This document shows positions 5,403-5,613 of a stretch of DNA of 5,613 nucleotides, piece after piece. Position 1 is the stretch's first letter, and the number at the start of each line of letters is the position of its first letter. Location of the stretch: assembly GCA_023139255.1 (NCBI GenBank), contig JAGLNY010000055.1:1-5613 (forward strand). The letters are read 5' to 3'. The notes below the pieces were generated by a model. It was not told where the DNA came from. It was given only the letters and a program-made list of their open reading frames with translations, and made no database searches. Source of the DNA: Spirochaetales bacterium. GTDB lineage: Bacteria > Spirochaetota > Spirochaetia > JABMQR01. The translations under genes were made by a program, and so were the position numbers.

Positions 5403-5613
5403 ATGAACTCTATAATGCAAAACACAGAAAACAGAATGAAAAAAAGTATTATTGCACTTGAGACTGATTTTAATTCTCTCAGAACAGGAAGAGCCTCAAC
5501 TGCCTTGTTTGATAAAATACGCGTTGACTACTATGGGCAGGCAACTCCATTATCGCAAGTAGCCAGCATTTCAGTACCGGAAGCTCGTCTCATCGTGATT
5601 CAGCCCTGGGATA
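5403..5613 (+). CDS. frr: Ribosome recycling factor, N-terminal part (runs off the right edge)
   Basis: The frame opens at ATG 5403 and continues to the edge, giving 70 of the usual ~185 residues. RRF acts with EF-G to split the ribosome after termination. The visible part contains the first long helix of domain I with LRTGRAS and then domain II, from VDYYGQATPLSQVASISVPE to ARLIVIQPWD; these are standard RRF blocks. The N-terminus MNSIMQNTENRMKKS is of normal length. The second ATG at 5415 is possible but has a poorer ribosome site spacing. In most bacteria pyrH lies between tsf and frr; it is absent here, as I recall is also so in treponemes. The terminator just upstream suggests frr is expressed separately or by read-through, probably with genes beyond the edge. 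Confidence 0.95.
   Translation, partial: MNSIMQNTENRMKKSIIALETDFNSLRTGRASTALFDKIRVDYYGQATPLSQVASISVPEARLIVIQPWD

Noticed and set aside
1..5613. A mobile element, defence system, CRISPR array or other undescribed system
   Set aside because: All coding space is taken by recognisable housekeeping genes, gaps are short (under 175 nt), and no direct repeat array, transposase, integrase or attachment site is visible.

Overview
The window looks like an AT-rich bacterial chromosome segment, most likely from a spirochaete of the Treponema/Spirochaeta type. The main grounds are the start of ribosomal protein S2 (AVVSMKNLLESGVHFGHQ), its long acidic C-terminal tail, and the order rpsB-tsf-frr without pyrH between tsf and frr. 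These traits match treponemes as I remember them. No alignment was run, so the placement is inference.

Layout. (1) Positions 1-545, minus strand: the 5' part of a type I 3-dehydroquinate dehydratase gene (aroD) that runs off the left edge. (2) 546-716: a divergent intergenic region with a candidate promoter for each direction. (3) 717-2687: a two-domain ABC-F ATPase with a GTG start. It overlaps by 8 nt (4) 2680-3276, a Maf nucleotide pyrophosphatase. (5) 3277-3390: a leader with three consecutive potential hairpins ahead of rpsB. (6) 3391-4374: rpsB (S2), whose start is best read as TTG with a strong Shine-Dalgarno (SD) sequence. The protein carries an acidic tail of about 90 residues. (7) 4375-4473: an AT-rich gap holding a long interrupted inverted repeat just before the tsf ribosome site. 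(8) 4474-5316: tsf (EF-Ts), GTG start. (9) 5324-5360: a strong intrinsic terminator. (10) 5403 to the right edge: the 5' part of frr (ribosome recycling factor).

The plus-strand genes form a translation-centred cluster. S2 is part of the 30S subunit, EF-Ts recharges EF-Tu, RRF splits post-termination ribosomes, and ABC-F proteins act at the ribosomal E site. Maf is a housekeeping nucleotide-pool enzyme that rides with the ABC-F gene. The divergent aroD belongs to the shikimate pathway and is functionally separate.

No mobile element, CRISPR array, tRNA, rRNA or evident novel gene system is visible. The parts worth a second look are regulatory: the structured rpsB leader, the rpsB-tsf inverted repeat, and the terminator that divides tsf from frr. 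The repetitive S2 tail is the other point of interest.
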